Positions 10,238 to 21,675 of a stretch of 64,000 nucleotides of DNA are shown here, piece by piece. The notes below the pieces were generated by a model. The model saw only the letters and a program-made list of their open reading frames with translations. It did not search any database and was not told where the DNA came from. The stretch spans positions 310,001-374,000 of the forward strand of contig JAJQZP010000428.1 of NCBI GenBank assembly GCA_025403435.1, given 5' to 3'. Position 1 is the first letter of the stretch. The number at the start of each line of letters is the position of its first letter. This stretch comes from Artocarpus heterophyllus. Its lineage: Eukaryota; Streptophyta; Magnoliopsida; Rosales; Moraceae. Made by a program: the position numbers and the translations under genes.

Positions 10238-10603
10238 ATATTTCATATGGAATATCCCCATAACTGACTCTGGTACTTCCACATAATATTAACAGAATAT
10301 TACACATTACAAACATGATACGGATACGTTTCGAGAGTACAAGGCACTCCGTATACCAGCTATCCATATCATGCATGCTTAGAGGATACAAAAACATCGA
10401 TAAACAAAAGATCGGACCTTAAGAAGGATGCGTTTCGAGAGCATCAAGTACTTCGTATTCAGCCATCCCGGCATTAGGCTCAATGAATCTAAAAGATTTA
10501 ACAACGACGTACCACAAGAAACACATAATACAAGGTAAACGGTTATTCGTAACACACGAAATACGGACACACATGCCTACATGCCAAAGATAAAACAAAA
10601 AGA

Positions 10604-11293
10604 TTACAGATGGAGATTCAAATCAATTGGCCGCTCCCGGCTTTCCCTTTCCCATTCAAGCTTGGATGTTGCAGTGTCGGATTCTGGATGTATGATTTGC
10701 ATTTTATCTATCAATTCCTCAGCTGTTGAAGCAGTAACAAAGATTTGTCTCTCCGATTCTGTAGTGATGTTTTCTTCCACAGCGTAATCTAGAAATTTCA
10801 AAAGACCGTCATAAAAACCATTTACGTTCAGCAGTCCCAAAGGTTTGGAATAAAAGCCCAACAATTGCCCACAAGCAACTATAAATATTTCCTCAAGAGT
10901 ACCTAGACCACCAGGTAATGCTATAAAAGCATCAGAATTATAGATTATGTCTTTAAAATTTTTAGGGATACTCCTGACTCCTTCTCCCTTACCTATGGCT
11001 TCCTTACAAAGGTTTCCTTCAACTGGAATATGAGGCCAAATTCTTACATCAGTAGCGTCGCTAGACCTAGCTGCTAGTGCCATATTTACCATCATTTTTA
11101 TACTACCACCCCCATAGATTATGTTAATCTTCTTGCGTGCTAGGACTTGCCCTAAGTGATTTGCAGCTTCTAAATAAGCTTTATCTTTTCCAAGGCTGGA
11201 ACCACAAAAGACACAGACATTCTTTATTTTCTTCGTGGACTGGGAGGTAGACATATTTGGTTTATAGAAGTGGTTGCTTAATGTCTGCTCCAC
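10604..11293 (-). CDS. LOG-like protein, second element-borne copy (copy A)
   Basis: A 229-aa open frame colinear with the copy B gene at 6423-7112. I see two amino-acid differences: Leu instead of Phe at residue 34 and Asn instead of Lys at 158. The GGGS and PGGLGTLEE motifs are kept, and the same diverged central segment without the usual LOG arginine motif is present. Its persistence without a stop in the older copy, while the neighbouring CRP frame is broken, is compatible with selection or chance. Transcription would run on the minus strand from the LTR at 13912-15877, which lacks the TATATAAAAG segment of the other copies. Confidence 0.88.
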   Translation of the reverse strand: MEQTLSNHFYKPNMSTSQSTKKIKNVCVFCGSSLGKDKAYLEAANHLGQVLARKKINIIYGGGSIKMMVNMALAARSSDATDVRIWPHIPVEGNLCKEAIGKGEGVRSIPKNFKDIIYNSDAFIALPGGLGTLEEIFIVACGQLLGFYSKPLGLLNVNGFYDGLLKFLDYAVEENITTESERQIFVTASTAEELIDKMQIIHPESDTATSKLEWERESRERPIDLNLHL

Positions 11294-11897
11294 TTAGACT
11301 TCGGGTTCTACATAAGTTTTTAAAGATGAGAAATATACAAAAAGGGCTAAAGAGATAGACGAGTAGGTAATGAAAAGGTAATCCAAAGATTTAAACAAAA
11401 TCTTGTGCGGATAAGAAAGTAAGATAAGGTGATTGATAGTTTACAGAAAATCTGATTCACTTTTTGAAAAAGATTAGACTCTAATTGTATAACTTTTGAC
11501 AATTGAGAACAATTCGACAGAAGACCCTCTTGACACAACTGTAGACTTTTTGACAAATATACACCAAGTCTAGAAATTTAATATAAACGACAAATACTGT
11601 AGAACTTTTGAAATTTGAGACACAAATCTTGAAATATCTGGATAAGTTTTTCAAAATTCAAACATATTACTGTACCGTATGTAACGTGTCTGATAAGATA
11701 ATATATTTTATTATATATATATTTAAGAAAATCATAAATTAAATAAGATATTAACACTTACTGTATCAATCTAATAATCACAATTATTTCAAACACAAAA
11801 GCAAATATTTTGAGTAAAAGAAAAACACAAACTGTTGAACATCAGCTAAAACTGCTTCAAATAAGCAAAGACTAAATAACCTTTATAGTGCGATGAC

Positions 11898-12419
11898 TTA
11901 TTCCCCATCCAGTTTTCTTATGGCTTGGCAAACAGGATCTAGAAATACCATATTCCTGAGGCGTTGTCTTTCTGTATAAAATTTAGGCCAGAGTTTAAAA
12001 ATAGCTCCTTAAACATATCCACTAGGGTGACCGTGGAGAGGAGGATGGATGCTATCCAAGTTCTCCTTTGAAAGTCCATCCCTACAAAACCTTATTTTAT
12101 CCTCTCTATTCGTTGACATATAACCAGGTGAAGTACATTTACCGTTACAATTTTGTCTTCCACATTTGTTACAAGTGACCACGATGGCACGAGCTCTTCT
12201 TTTCATTGCACTACGACTGGTACCCGTTCCTGGTAAACCGACATCTTGACTAAAGTCACTCGGACGGATTTTCCCCTCTATCAACATTCTCACATCACAA
12301 GGGATGCCAAAACGCATAAGAATCCACAACCGAGTAATTCTAGCCTTGTATTTCTTTCTGAGAATCTTTTGGGAGAGTGATGGGAAATACTTTCTCATGT
12401 GTTGGTACTTTGGGTCCAT
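11898..12419 (-). pseudogene. CRP-like gene, truncated by nonsense mutation (copy A)
   Basis: Colinear with the 173-codon gene of copy B. Codon 137 (Gln in copy B) is TAA here, so translation ends after 136 residues. The basic block and the C-X2-C-X4-C-X3-C finger lie upstream of the stop and are intact, so the carlavirus-like core could still be made. Other differences I noticed are Met for Leu at residue 8 and Thr for Ala at 82. The remaining frame is otherwise still readable down to 11898. Confidence 0.75.
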
Positions 12420-13891
12420 GATGAGATGAAAGAAGAGTAAATAGAAAGGAAAAATTAAGATAGTAAATTGCAGAATCCTAGAATTCCTTCTTCTTTTAGA
12501 GGAAAAGAAGAATTTTTAATGAAAAAGAAGAGGATTTGCGATTTAGAGAGAAAATAACAAATTAAGAGAGAAAAAGTGAACTCGGAGAAATAAGCTCCTA
12601 TGCACAATAAACGTATATGTAAACAATGATTAAACCACTGTATATGACACGTACAGAAACCACGTGGGAGAGACAGTGTGAATCAAACTGATTTAAGATT
12701 TGAACTAGGCCCAAATGTTCTTAGTTGAAAATGGTCAGGTTGTTTCGGGCCTTAACACATTTAGAACGAGTTAAATAACAAACATAAAATTGAAAACCAA
12801 TTCGTATGAATCTTAAACCCAATTCAAAGCCCACTATAGATAAAGTTGACTATAAACAACAAATCTAATTTAACGACAACAAGGATCTTCCTGAATGATA
12901 TTTAAAATCATTTCATAACAACATAATCTTCCAGCAACTCAAATAATTTTGTTTTAATCAAAACCTTATTGAACAATGCATACACCCATATGTTATTGAT
13001 AATACTCAACGTCTATCAATGGATTCATCATCATTACTACCAAGGGTTTAGAATGCGACTAACCTTGAAATCAATACGATTTACGTCTTTCAACGTAGAC
13101 CATATCAATGAACAAAGACACTAGATGTTACTACTTAAGAACATCTACAATCCCCACAATTCTACTTATACCATATCGAATTTCCTCATATAACAAAACC
13201 GTAGGTAACCAAAAGATTCACTGATACACTTAAATACAATGTACGTAACAAAATATTCCAATTTTGAGATTCATGCATTCTAGACTTTACACAGTCTCAA
13301 TAGACCAAAAGTCTAACATTTATCTCTCTCAAGATTCAATACCATGATTCCCAACTTATATCATATTCCTCAAATAAATAGAACTTTCAAGAAAAGTTAT
13401 TGACACTTATGTGCTCCATCGAATCCACACATAATCATTACTTAGGTTTGAATCAATTACGAAAAATTTGGCATATCTATGCCAAACTTTAAAATCAATA
13501 AATCAAGCCTTATATTTTTTTTTATTGTTTTTCACGAGACAAAAGGCTCTTAAATCCTCGTATCTACACGAATTTCTCATCGTTTATACGAATTAGATAT
13601 GCTTATAGATCCTAATATTATACGAATCTCTCATAAGCAATCTACTTATAAACTCATTCCATATAATTATCATTCCCTCATAACTATTAATACTTTCCTT
13701 CTATATAATTATTGTACTCATATAACCATTAGTATTTTCATTCTATGGCCTTTCCATGTTACATCCTTCTAGACTGTATAAATCAATGTGAAGGTTCATT
13801 TTGATGATGACAATGAAAATTCAGCTTCAAAACCATCTCAAAAATATATTTTTTTAAAGTGGTGCTACACTCCCTAGGTTAACCGAACCTA

Positions 13892-13904
13892 GGCTCTGAT
13901 ACCA
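13892..13904 (-). other. Primer binding site, initiator Met-tRNA (copy A)
   Basis: Plus-strand GGCTCTGATACCA is the reverse complement of TGGTATCAGAGCC. It lies 7 bases inside the minus-strand 5' LTR, the same geometry as in copies B and C. Confidence 0.92.
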
Positions 13905-13911
13905 AAAATTC

Positions 13912-15877
13912 TGTAACGCCCCTATGTGGGGGTTAACAGTTTTTAATGAGATAAAATAAAAATAAATAATAAAAGTAAAACCTTAAAAATAAAATTTGCC
14001 CGGGACTTAAATGAAAACTCTCAACTCAAAAATAAAAATATAAACGACAATTAAACCACAGTTTAATGTAGCACCTTAAATTTAATAATATAAACTGTTG
14101 TCATCATCATTTTAACCCTCAACACATTGTAATACAGTCACAGAAAGTAACAATTGATGCTTACATTATCATGAAGAACATTCTCAACAATTGAAGCAGT
14201 CCCAATGTAAAATAGCTACATCACTTCCTCAACTATATTTCTCGTAGCCACCTCACACTTAGTGAGTCCTGAAAAGATATAAACATAAGGGTATGAGCAA
14301 CACTATGCTCAGTAGAGAAAACCATTACTCACCTTTATCATTACCACATTAAAATCTGCATGGTTAGTAAGTTACATCATATTCCAGATTATGAGGTTTA
14401 TTATGATCACATCTTATGGATACCGTAGTTAATCATTACCAAGTGTCATAATTACACATTTATACAAATATTAACAATCATCATTGTTCCTAGGTATCCA
14501 TGTTAAATTGAGTATCACTCAACTCATCGAAACCCAAATGGGCGCACTTGATCACCCTATAAACATTCCAAGGGTGTTCCGGTGAGGGGACATCAAGCCC
14601 CGAATCCTCACCAAGTCGATTCCTGTACAGTGTGTTCTGGGACTTTCAACCCAAGGAAGCGTCATCGCCTTCCCCCTATTTTACCTTTTAGGGTATTCAT
14701 GCCCAAGGACGTAACCGTCGCCCTCTTCATGTCTCACAATTTCTCTATATTGAATCATTATCAATAGAGTTAGTTTTCCTAACCATGCTTCTCAATTTAT
14801 AACATGTGTCAATTCATTATGTTCCTCGCCGTACAATACAAGACGAGTCAATGTCATAGTTTCATATGTGATAATCATATAATATCAGTTCAACATAGAT
14901 ATATATATATATTGCGGCAAAACAATCAATTTTAATTATATAAAAACCTCACAAAAGATGAGTAATAGAATCCCTACCTTTTAAGCTTATCAACAGTCTC
15001 TTAATCCTGGAATCAATTAACGTTAGCTCCATACTCCCTTGATCCTAAGGCGTGCATAAGGACAATTAAAACTAAAGCACAACATACAACTACATTCATA
15101 AAATTTATTTTAATTTAATCTTAGAATTTCAAGAAATAACCACTGCCCATAGAGGTATTACAAAGTTTAACAATATAAATTTTCTGTCTATGGCATATAC
15201 ACTTAGACTTCATACATATGCTCCAAAATAGAAACAAACATATACTTAGGTTTAAGAACGCAAATTTGAATAATCCTTTAGTATAAAAGAAAATTTATAA
15301 ATGAAAGACTAAATTTGTTCATAAGATTCTAACCTCGGATTATGGTTAGTTGGAAGCTTGAAATAGCTTCAAAACAGGTTCCTTTACTTCGGTATGACTG
15401 AAATTCTTGCTCAAATGGAGGTGATGGTGGCTGATTTTTATGGCTGCCTTGAAGAAGTTCTCTAAGTATTTTGCTTCAGCAAAGAAATAAGAAGAAGAGT
15501 GTGGGAACCGTGGAAGAGAAAGGAAGAAAAGATGAAGTCTTTGAAGAGAAGTGATAAAAACAATTATGGAGGAGACATGTTGAAGCATGTCACGGAGGAA
15601 ATAAAGAAAATGAGGGTCAAGAGTAGTTGGAAAAGATATCCTTATGTCTCATCTAAAGACTTTAACACACATAATGCCAATATGACATTTTTGAGATTTA
15701 TTAGAAGTTCTAAGGCTTTTTAGTAAACATACTAAATAAATATAGGAGAATTTTAGAAAATTTAAAAATAGATAAAAATAAATATTATAAAATAAATTTA
15801 AATGAAGCAATTTTTTTTATACATTAAAAATTAATTTAATTACCTAAATACCCGTTAGGAGAATAACGGGTGTCACA
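13912..15877 (-). repeat. 5' LTR of copy A
   Basis: A 1966-bp minus-strand LTR with matching termini. It retains the 189-bp segment missing from copy B but lacks about 385 bp present in copies B and C. The missing piece is bounded in those copies by the short direct repeat TTTATGAAT, a microhomology-type deletion, and contains the candidate TATA box TATATAAAAG. The host target duplication cannot be checked because the partner end lies outside the window. Confidence 0.92.
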
Positions 15878-17026
15878 CTGACCTATTGTTTTGGGGCTCT
15901 GTTATATGTATAGTTTTGAACCTTTGTTATGGCTATCTTTAGTACTCGGTTGTACCCATTTTAAAACATGTATTATATTGTATCTATTTGGCTAGCCAGA
16001 TGGTTTTGGTGAGACATGTTAGTAATATCATCCATGAGATAATTTTCAAAAGTTCAAACTTACCCTTATCTATATGCTTACTCTTATAACTTATCAAGGA
16101 TAACAGAAGTAAAAGAAAAGAAGTAGCACTGCTTAGCATGACTAGTTAGGTGTTTTGGAGTCATAGTAAGTGGGTGTTACAAAGCTCTTGTCCAATCCAT
16201 GCTTCAATCTCTTTGGAAGGGGATTAGACTCTCTCTTGCTAAAATATGAAATTAAACACAAGATTTATACATTGTGAACATTTTTAAGGACTTATTGGCA
16301 AAATTTTATAAAACTTTGGGGTCAAATAATAATTTTAAAAAATTTAGAGGTCAAAATGTAATTTTATTTATCTTACTAAATATTTTTTATAATTATATTT
16401 TACCCCCTCAAATTTTAAAAATTACAATTTGACCTTAATTTTTATTTTTTTAATTATTTATTTATTTTTATTGCAAAAAAGCCTTACCTTAATAACATAA
16501 CCCAAACACAGGATCGGATTAGCTAAAAGTTTAATCTTATCCTTTCCTTCACATTCCAATCCAATTTAACCCTCTAAGATTATCATATCTAATATTGTTC
16601 TATCCTATGCACCAAATGGGCCCTAAATGAATCAATCTTTAGCTCGTCAGACAAATAAAATTAGGGGAAGATGCTAGAGTAGCAAATCTTTACGACCAAT
16701 GAAGGAAGAAAAAAAAAACATTAAGTCAAGCCACATATTATATTTAAGAAGGGGGAGTTTTTCAACGACATTGCTCGGAGTAGGCCCGTGTAAGAAACTA
16801 GCCGAAGTCATGGAAGTGAGCACTTGATTCATAACGAAAACTTCTTGCTTCAAAAACAAAATTATGAGATTTGCATCTTAGTTATCTAAATAAAAATCCT
16901 CCTTGTAAGATTCAGAAGATATATATGCTCAAGAAAGTACCAAAACTGAGGAAATTACGAAAGAGAAGGAAAGGTTAATAAATTCTACCATTTGACAATG
17001 GATTAAGAGCAAGAAACTAAAAGTGC
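15878..17026. other. Intergenic region flanking copy A
   Basis: No gene recognised. 15878-16182 ends in GGGTGTTACA and may be an old LTR remnant, but I cannot pair it. 16240-16500 is very AT-rich. A MITE-like segment is listed separately. The last part is the downstream flank of the RPL30 pseudogene. Confidence 0.5.
16497..16623. mobile_element. MITE-like element
   Basis: Ends in related, oppositely oriented words (ACCCAAACACAGGAT on the left; CCCATTTGGTGCATAGGAT read from the right on the minus strand), a form common in small Tourist/hAT-type plant MITEs. Termini and target duplication are not certain. Confidence 0.35.
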
Positions 17027-18953
17027 TCAATGGTCTCCCCGAAGTGTCTTGATGATATCTGAATCACCTGCAGGATAAAGGAAATAGTGAGTCTCCAAGC
17101 CATTAGATATGACTTCAATTCCACGAACATGGTGTGTGTTCATCACCTGGATCAAAAATGCTAAGGCAAGAAACACGGAAGTATGTGGCAAGTCGACATT
17201 GTCCGAAAATCAAAACAATAACAAGCACTGGCAGATCCGACCCAATTGAATACCTTTCCAAATCCTAAAAGTACACACGCATTCCACCATATCTTTTATA
17301 ACCAAAAATACATTGCAAATGCCTCGGTGCTTTTCATATTGCACATCCTATGTACGGTAACACTCCAATGCTAATTAAAAGAGAACAAAAAGTATAATGT
17401 GTAAACATTGACAAGAGACAGGATGGTGCAGCAAGCAATTCAATTCCCAGGCATTCTCAATTCCTGCAAACTAAAGTCAGACGCTCAGAATTATGCAATC
17501 AAAAGCTTCCCCAAAACTTCTTTTTACATAATTCATGATTGTTCTTCAATAGTTTTGCAAGAGTTCAGGTTGCGTGGAGAAAAGTAAAAAAGTATCAAGA
17601 AAGCAGCTTATACGTATGTCTTAAGTAAAAATAAAAAGAAAATGGCAAACGCATACACTCAGACTTGCAAAGGAAGCCTCAATTTGATGGCGGTGTAATG
17701 TTTAAAGGGACAAATACATTTTGGCATGGTTCAAATCCATGAGCATATAACTCGCAATCCCATTACCCCAACAATCATCCCCTTCTATACCACTCTAAGA
17801 GCGTAATCTACATTTTTCTCCAAAAGAGACCACAAAACAATTTATAAAAAGGAGAAAAGAAAAAGATAATGAAAAATGTTCCAGTTAATGTAATAATATT
17901 TCCATCACAGACTCCATAAACTGAAATCTAAGTATGCCTAAAAATTAAAAATACTAAAAATTACAAATAGAGAAACATAAAATCTCAATCAATTGCCAAA
18001 CCATAAAGGAATATAATGTAAAAGATAATGCGATTGAAAAGGAAAATAAAGTAACAGTAATAGAGAATATTCATTCCCTTTTTTAGGGTTTACCTATCTA
18101 TTTGATAATGTAATGGGAAACAATCTCATTCCCTTTCTAGTGTTTCCTTGCTTAAGAATGGGGATCATATTCAATGTAACTGCTAAAATATCCTTTTTGA
18201 AAAATTAATAACCATTAAATAATAGCATTTGAATTTAGACATCTAAGTAAATATGATATTCATTCCCTTTAATAGGGAATCAATAATAAAAAGTATGGGG
18301 GGATTGGTATCCCTTTCCTCATTCTCTATATTGTATAGGGCTAGCAAAACTCTTATACTAATTTTGTAAGTAAACATGTTATTTAAAGGAAAAGAGGATT
18401 ACTACTTACTTTCCCTTTCCCTCTGACGCAAAGAAAATATGCCCTTAATTTAGAATTCCAGCTGAGGTTCCAAGATGAATAAGTAAAGTACTTACTTCCA
18501 CTGTAATGGTGAACTCCGACCTTGCTAAGCATGGCGTAATATTCAATCTCGGATTTTCGCAGCGGCGGGCAATTGTTTGAAATTATAATCAGCTTTCCTG
18601 CCAATAAATAACCAAAATGAAACCTTAATTCCCGCATCCACATTCAAATGAACAAACTTCTCAATTAGACAGTCTAAAAATCTTCAAAAAAAAAAAAAAA
18701 AAAAGCAAACAAAGACAAACCCTTGGAGTTTCTGAGAGATTGAAGAACGGTTTTGTACCCTAGAAGGTATTTGCCACTCTTCATCACCAAAGCAAGCCTG
18801 TTGTTGATGATCTCGTGTGTCTTCTTCTGCAAATTCAGAAAATGCAAAAATAACTAAAAACAATCGAAGTAAAGGTCTTATTAATGGAAGGAAAAAGCTT
18901 AAATTAAAAAGAAATGGAGAGGCTTTCCGTAGTGTTTTCTTGGCAGCCACCAT
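17027..18953 (-). pseudogene. RPL30: Unprocessed pseudogene of ribosomal protein eL30 (RPL30)
   Basis: Five exon equivalents on the minus strand: 18933-18953 (MVAAKKT), 18721-18826 ([20 protein letters not shown] and onward), 18496-18597 ([20 protein letters not shown], then a segment ending in VGVHHYSG), 17147-17202 and 17027-17067 (GDSDIIKTLRGDH). Functional eL30 is a 60S subunit protein of about 112 residues. Defects: the donor after exon 1 reads CT instead of GT; the acceptor before exon 4 reads CGG instead of CAG; exon 4 has lost about 13 nt, removing most of the GTACGK segment and shifting frame. Introns are retained, so this is a decayed duplicate and not a retrocopy. A telo-box remains upstream. 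Confidence 0.85.
18061..18328. mobile_element. MITE-like insertion in RPL30 pseudogene intron 3
   Basis: Starts TAGAGAATATTC and ends in CATTCTCTA, giving short terminal inverted repeats. It is AT-rich with repeated ATTCATTCCC words and lies wholly inside an intron. Class and target duplication are uncertain. Confidence 0.35.
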
Positions 18954-19088
18954 GGCTGATGGGTAGAAAATCAGATAGAGAAAATTAAGAAAAATTAAAA
19001 TTGAAATGCAAAATGACAATTGAGTTGTAAATTACTATTCTTTATCGTTTATTGGATAGAAATTGAAGCAATTGGAACTCAGAGATTA

Positions 19089-19097
19089 TTAGGGTTT
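19089..19097 (-). promoter_or_regulatory. Telo-box upstream of RPL30 pseudogene
   Basis: AAACCCTAA on the minus strand, about 140 bases upstream of the RPL30 ATG. Telo-boxes are typical of plant ribosomal-protein promoters, so this supports the gene identity and descent from an expressed copy. Confidence 0.6.
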
Positions 19098-19099
19098 AA

Positions 19100-21029
19100 C
19101 GAGATCCGGAGAAGAAACCCTGGAAACGGGGGGCGTAGCAGAACTCTATGCCCCGAGGTTCACCAATACGTTTTGTAGTTTTTAGAAATAGAAGAATAAA
19201 TTGTAAATAAATTAACCAACAAAATATAATTATGTAATTAATCTGCTTATAAAATTGAAATGAGATATTATTAATTTTTAAGCTTTCTTTGTTCAAGGTT
19301 TACATATCAAATGTAAAGGATACATTTCATAGGGTTTACATACACCCGTAATTGTTGTTATAATTGAAATTGATAAGAATTCTTTCTTTTTATTGAAAAA
19401 AAATTCAAACCTGATTAATTATATATCATTTTGAATTTTCTTATAGCCTTGTGGAAATGCAAATTTATATTCAAATTCAAGACTTGTTCATGAATTTACA
19501 ATCAATCGCTGATGGTTTAAATTTATTCTGAATCTTTATTTTTCTTTTGTGACTGAAAACCATATTTATTTGCTTTTTCAATAAAAAAAAAAGAGAAAGA
19601 AAGCTTTTAGATATTTGTGATTTTAAGATACAATCAATAGAAAGGATCGATCCAATCTAAACAAAAAAGGAAGAGTTTCTTTAAAGAAAGTGATTAAAGA
19701 GAACGGGATTCAAAATACAAGTATAATAAAAACAATTAGAAGTTTTTATAGTAATTTTTTAATTCAAATTAAATGTAGATATAATAGAATTATTAAAATA
19801 CCTTTATATTATGTTTTACATGCTAATTACGTGTCAACTTCTATTAAGATGTCTAACAACAAGAGTTTTTTTTGGTTAGATATTTCATAGATTTTGAAAA
19901 ATGGATATAACATTTCCAAATCAGAAGACATTTTGTTGTAAGACTTTTAGTTAAGTCATAATTTTTGTGATTAATACTTTTAAATAATAAAAAAAATCTC
20001 TTAATTTTATGATTAATTATATAATTATAACTTTCTCATTTATTTCAACTTTACAATTTATTTTCTATTTTAAAACGACAAAAGTAGCTTTTACATTTGA
20101 AAAACTTATTTCAAGTTGATCCCGCACACACTTGGTGAATTAAAAAAAAAAAAGATAAAAAAAAACCCTTTAATAGTTTATGAAATATACTATGAATATT
20201 TTAATTTTAAACATAAAACTGACGTTAAAAAATAAAACTTCATAAAAAGATCTTGTAATAATTTTTTTAAATGTTTAACTAATTTTCCTAAAAAACGTAG
20301 AAGTAAATTTTGTTATATGTTCTCTTGGGTTTTTCATCCTTAAAGTGCATAAATAATATAATTGAAACATTTTTTTTAAGTCAATAGTTTTTTAAAATAG
20401 AAGAATAAATTGCAATTTATTTTTTTTGCAATAGTCAATAGTTTGACGTACTCAACGTGTCCAAATCATACAGCTCATAAAATTTATTTTCCATTCCCAG
20501 TCCAGAAATAGTATGACCCCAGAACAAAGTTCAGAGGTTTTGACTGCTAACATCATATTAAAATTTAAAGAACCATTAAGTTTCAACCCTCCATTATAAA
20601 TTCGATATTTAAAAACGCCAATGTATCTATCCAAATACAGCTACATCATATTATTTTTGTGAGAGTACTGGTAGTATTCTCTTTTTTTTTTTTTTACACT
20701 CTTTGCATTTAAAGTCTTACATAATAAAATTTACTATTATGATAAATCTTATTTAAACAAAAAATGTAATAGTGGATGCCGTATGTCACAGCGTGAAAAA
20801 AGATTGCTGTTAATACACCTATTTTTGTTGGTTATACTGAAATCACATATTCGCACTTTCCAACCGTTCGTTTAAGACGTAGCCATGAATCAATTATAAA
20901 GTGCTTTTGTTTTTATCGGTTTTGCTCTTTGCTGTGAGATTCCATAAATCTGATTGTTGCTATTACGTCCAGATTTTGGATATAAAAACAAGGGTTCCTT
21001 CAATGGTATCAGATTGCAGATTGAGACCA
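19100..21029. other. AT-rich intergenic region
   Basis: No supported gene. A 60-codon minus-strand frame at 20452-20634 has a less AT-biased, protein-like composition but I do not recognise it and see no neighbouring exons. Long poly-A/T tracts are present. Confidence 0.5.
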
Positions 21030-21286
21030 TCGGGTGGGCGGGTAGGGTGGCTTGGTAGTAATAGACAACCATGATAAGTTAATGATCAAAAGTTCAAGTG
21101 TTGAACACCACGCCTATCAATAATCAAAAGTTCAAGCGTTGAGCACCACAGGTAGAGCTCGCCTGTAGGACCTTCAACAAATATTCCTGTCAGCATCTAC
21201 AAAAAAGCCCTTTTGGCAATGCCTAGGGTAATCTACTAGCGCCGGTCGCCACCTTCCCGAACTGAACATTAGCAAAAAAAAAAAAA
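21030..21286 (+). mobile_element. SINE-like element with poly-A tail
   Basis: Begins near TGGCTTGGTAGT, resembling a Pol III A box, is followed by GTTCAAGTGTTGAAC, resembling a B box (a similar word recurs about 50 bp later), and ends in a run of 13 A (21274-21286). This is the layout of plant tRNA-derived SINEs. It lies downstream of the Acinus gene. I did not find clear target duplications. Confidence 0.45.
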
Positions 21287-21675
21287 TTGTAGTACCTTAA
21301 ATGCAGTTCCTACGTTTCAGAAGCAATGTATATTCAAGTATCTTTCGAGTACAAATTAGATTCTAAAAGATAAACAAACTAAACTTTGAAACTCCGGTTC
21401 AAAAGGGAAAACCAGACACAGGCAGATGTGTGCTGATACACCCATAAAGACAACTCTCAATTCAAGGGTTCTAACGGTAAATTTGAACATACGCTAACAC
21501 TGAAGCAGTCCTTCAGAAAAGCCCAACTCCACCATGGAAGGACACTCCTTACCAATGCCAACATCTGCAGACCTGCAAAGACATAGTTAAAGATACTTCC
21601 TTGACCTTATTTAGCAACCAACCGAAAAGATAACCTTCATTGCAGCAAAAGATAACCGTAAAATAGTTCCTACTT
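21287..21675 (-). other. Likely 3' UTR of the Acinus gene
   Basis: Lies directly downstream (minus strand) of the stop at 21676-21678 and before the SINE-like element. No coding potential; a spliced 3' UTR is possible. Confidence 0.4.

Larger units (their letters stand above)
10238..13911 (-). mobile_element. Interior of copy A (resumed after the copy B insertion)
   Basis: Minus-strand interior of the older element, continuing the sequence broken at 1638. It carries the LOG-like gene (10604-11293), a nonsense-mutated CRP-like gene (11898-12419), an untranslated leader, and the primer binding site next to the 5' LTR. Stretches 10243-10603, 11294-11897 and 12420-13891 are untranslated and parallel the corresponding stretches of copy B. 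Confidence 0.9.

Noticed and set aside
1..15877. Interpretation of the LOG/CRP elements as an endogenous pararetrovirus
   Set aside because: True LTRs, a polypurine tract and a 5-bp target duplication are present, and no caulimovirid coat, movement or RT gene is seen; an LTR retrotransposon explains the structure.
18684..19019. 111-codon minus-strand frame across RPL30 exons 1-2
   Set aside because: It reads through the intron in a different frame; the eL30 exons explain the conserved parts.
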